From NCBI GenBank assembly GCA_001701105.1, contig DAAI01000038.1, positions 1-47,874 of the forward strand: a stretch of 47,874 bases of DNA. Direction: 5' to 3'. The notes under the pieces were generated by a model that searched no databases, was not told the DNA's origin, and saw only the letters and a list, made by a program, of their open reading frames with translations. The stretch comes from Bacteroidales bacterium GP1. GTDB lineage: Bacteria > Bacteroidota > Bacteroidia > Bacteroidales > Muribaculaceae. Below, piece after piece: positions 47,301 through 47,874 of this stretch. Numbering within the stretch: the stretch's first letter is position 1; the number at the start of each line of letters is the position of its first letter. Made by a program: the position numbers and the translations under genes.

Positions 47301-47874
47301 TTATTTTTTTTTCAAGGGGAGAGGGCGTGATGATGTGCCGTTAGGGGCGCGGATTCTAAGGGCACCCGTAATCGTGGGAGCCAGTGCCACGCTCTCCACT
47401 GTGGTGTCGATCACCTGCGGAGCTATCGTTCCTCCGTAAATGAAAGCAGGGGTCATCACCGGCGTCTCGCGCGATGGCTTGGCCACTGTTGATGTATCTT
47501 CATCCACTACCGACCATCCCGGAAGAAATTTCACGAGGATGTCGCCTCCGAGTTTCGGGTCGTATCCAAGACCCATGTCTCGCAGTTCGGCCGATGTGGG
47601 CGCAATCAGCTCATTGCGTGAGAATGTCCGGCCTACTCCGCTCATTTTTGCAAGGAATACGCGTGCATCGGCCGTGACTGCGGCCGGATCTAAATGCAGC
47701 CGCTCTATTTCTTTAGCGTCAAGATATACATATCCATTGCGGAACGCCGTGATATAATCGGCATTGCCATGACGCGCGGAGAGATAAGAATTGAGGAGTG
47801 ATTTTGCACGGCGGATGGAGAACTCACCCCCCGGGATTCTATATCGCTTCTCATCCACGGCGGCCGCATCGTAA
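47301..47874 (-). CDS. Alkaline phosphatase family protein, C-terminal part
   Basis: The frame is open through the right edge, so the gene begins beyond 47874; about 191 residues are visible. The end (PVMTPAFIYGGTIAPQVIDTTVESVALAPTITGALRIRAPNG) is the C-terminus of the alkaline phosphatase/phosphodiesterase superfamily seen in PafA-like and nucleotide-pyrophosphatase-like proteins of Bacteroidetes, with the ...TPAFIYG... metal-site strand region and DxVxxTIxxxL closing motif. The metal-binding core and signal peptide are outside the window. It ends 50 nt before secA. Confidence 0.75.
   Translation of the reverse strand, partial: YDAAAVDEKRYRIPGGEFSIRRAKSLLNSYLSARHGNADYITAFRNGYVYLDAKEIERLHLDPAAVTADARVFLAKMSGVGRTFSRNELIAPTSAELRDMGLGYDPKLGGDILVKFLPGWSVVDEDTSTVAKPSRETPVMTPAFIYGGTIAPQVIDTTVESVALAPTITGALRIRAPNGTSSRPLPLKKK

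Overview
This window reads as a Bacteroidales chromosome, most likely a gut Muribaculaceae/Porphyromonadaceae-type genome. That is an inference from three things: several promoters fit the Bacteroidetes -33/-7 pattern (TTTG, 19 nt, TAnnTTTG); core type IX secretion (T9SS) proteins PorU and PorV are present; and two secreted proteins end in a short GIYI..NGK tail of the kind seen on T9SS-type C-terminal regions. No rRNA, CRISPR array, insertion sequence or integrase was seen.

Layout. (1) 1-2909: start of a minus-strand secreted-protein gene cut by the window edge, a broken plus-strand glycoside-hydrolase-like gene, and a minus-strand paralogue of the first gene. (2) 3121-6396: minus-strand operon pta-ackA-lgt with a consensus promoter and a clear terminator. 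(3) 6497-11715: plus-strand lptF/G-type permease followed by sufC-sufD-sufS; sufB is not in the window. (4) 11828-14197: plus-strand porV, ispF and a CvpA-like membrane protein, whose end overlaps the convergent operon. (5) 14141-22926: minus-strand run of a membrane-anchored GH25 lysozyme, porU, rex, a degenerate FAH-fold gene and a second PorU-like C25 protease. The last four are joined by three 4-nt ATGA overlaps. (6) 22949-27530: parC, a DUF3316-type protein and an S41 lipoprotein protease. (7) 27555-34823: a small phage-like ORF, a strong promoter driving a rod-shaped 6S-like RNA just ahead of aspS, then nif3-like, zinc-ribbon coiled coil, manA, and the queuosine precursor genes queF, queC, queD and queE. 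(8) 34908-37400: a large repeat-built secreted protein; tRNA-Gly(CCC) follows at 37574-37645. (9) 37745-47874: minus-strand pseB-pseC-pseFH-pseG-pseI (complete pseudaminic acid route), a GYF_2/dispanin membrane protein, secA, and the C-terminal part of an alkaline-phosphatase-family protein.

How they connect. SecA and Lgt serve export and lipoprotein maturation, PorU/PorV serve the final surface stage of T9SS, and the repeat protein and the 298-aa protein look like candidate cargo. The pse operon provides a nonulosonic acid for surface glycans. The most unusual parts are the redox regulator Rex and a metal-ligand-less FAH homologue coupled between two C25 proteases, a PseF-PseH fusion, a 6S-like RNA upstream of aspS, and a roughly 65-residue insertion in QueE. 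Everything here is by reading the sequence; no database search was possible.
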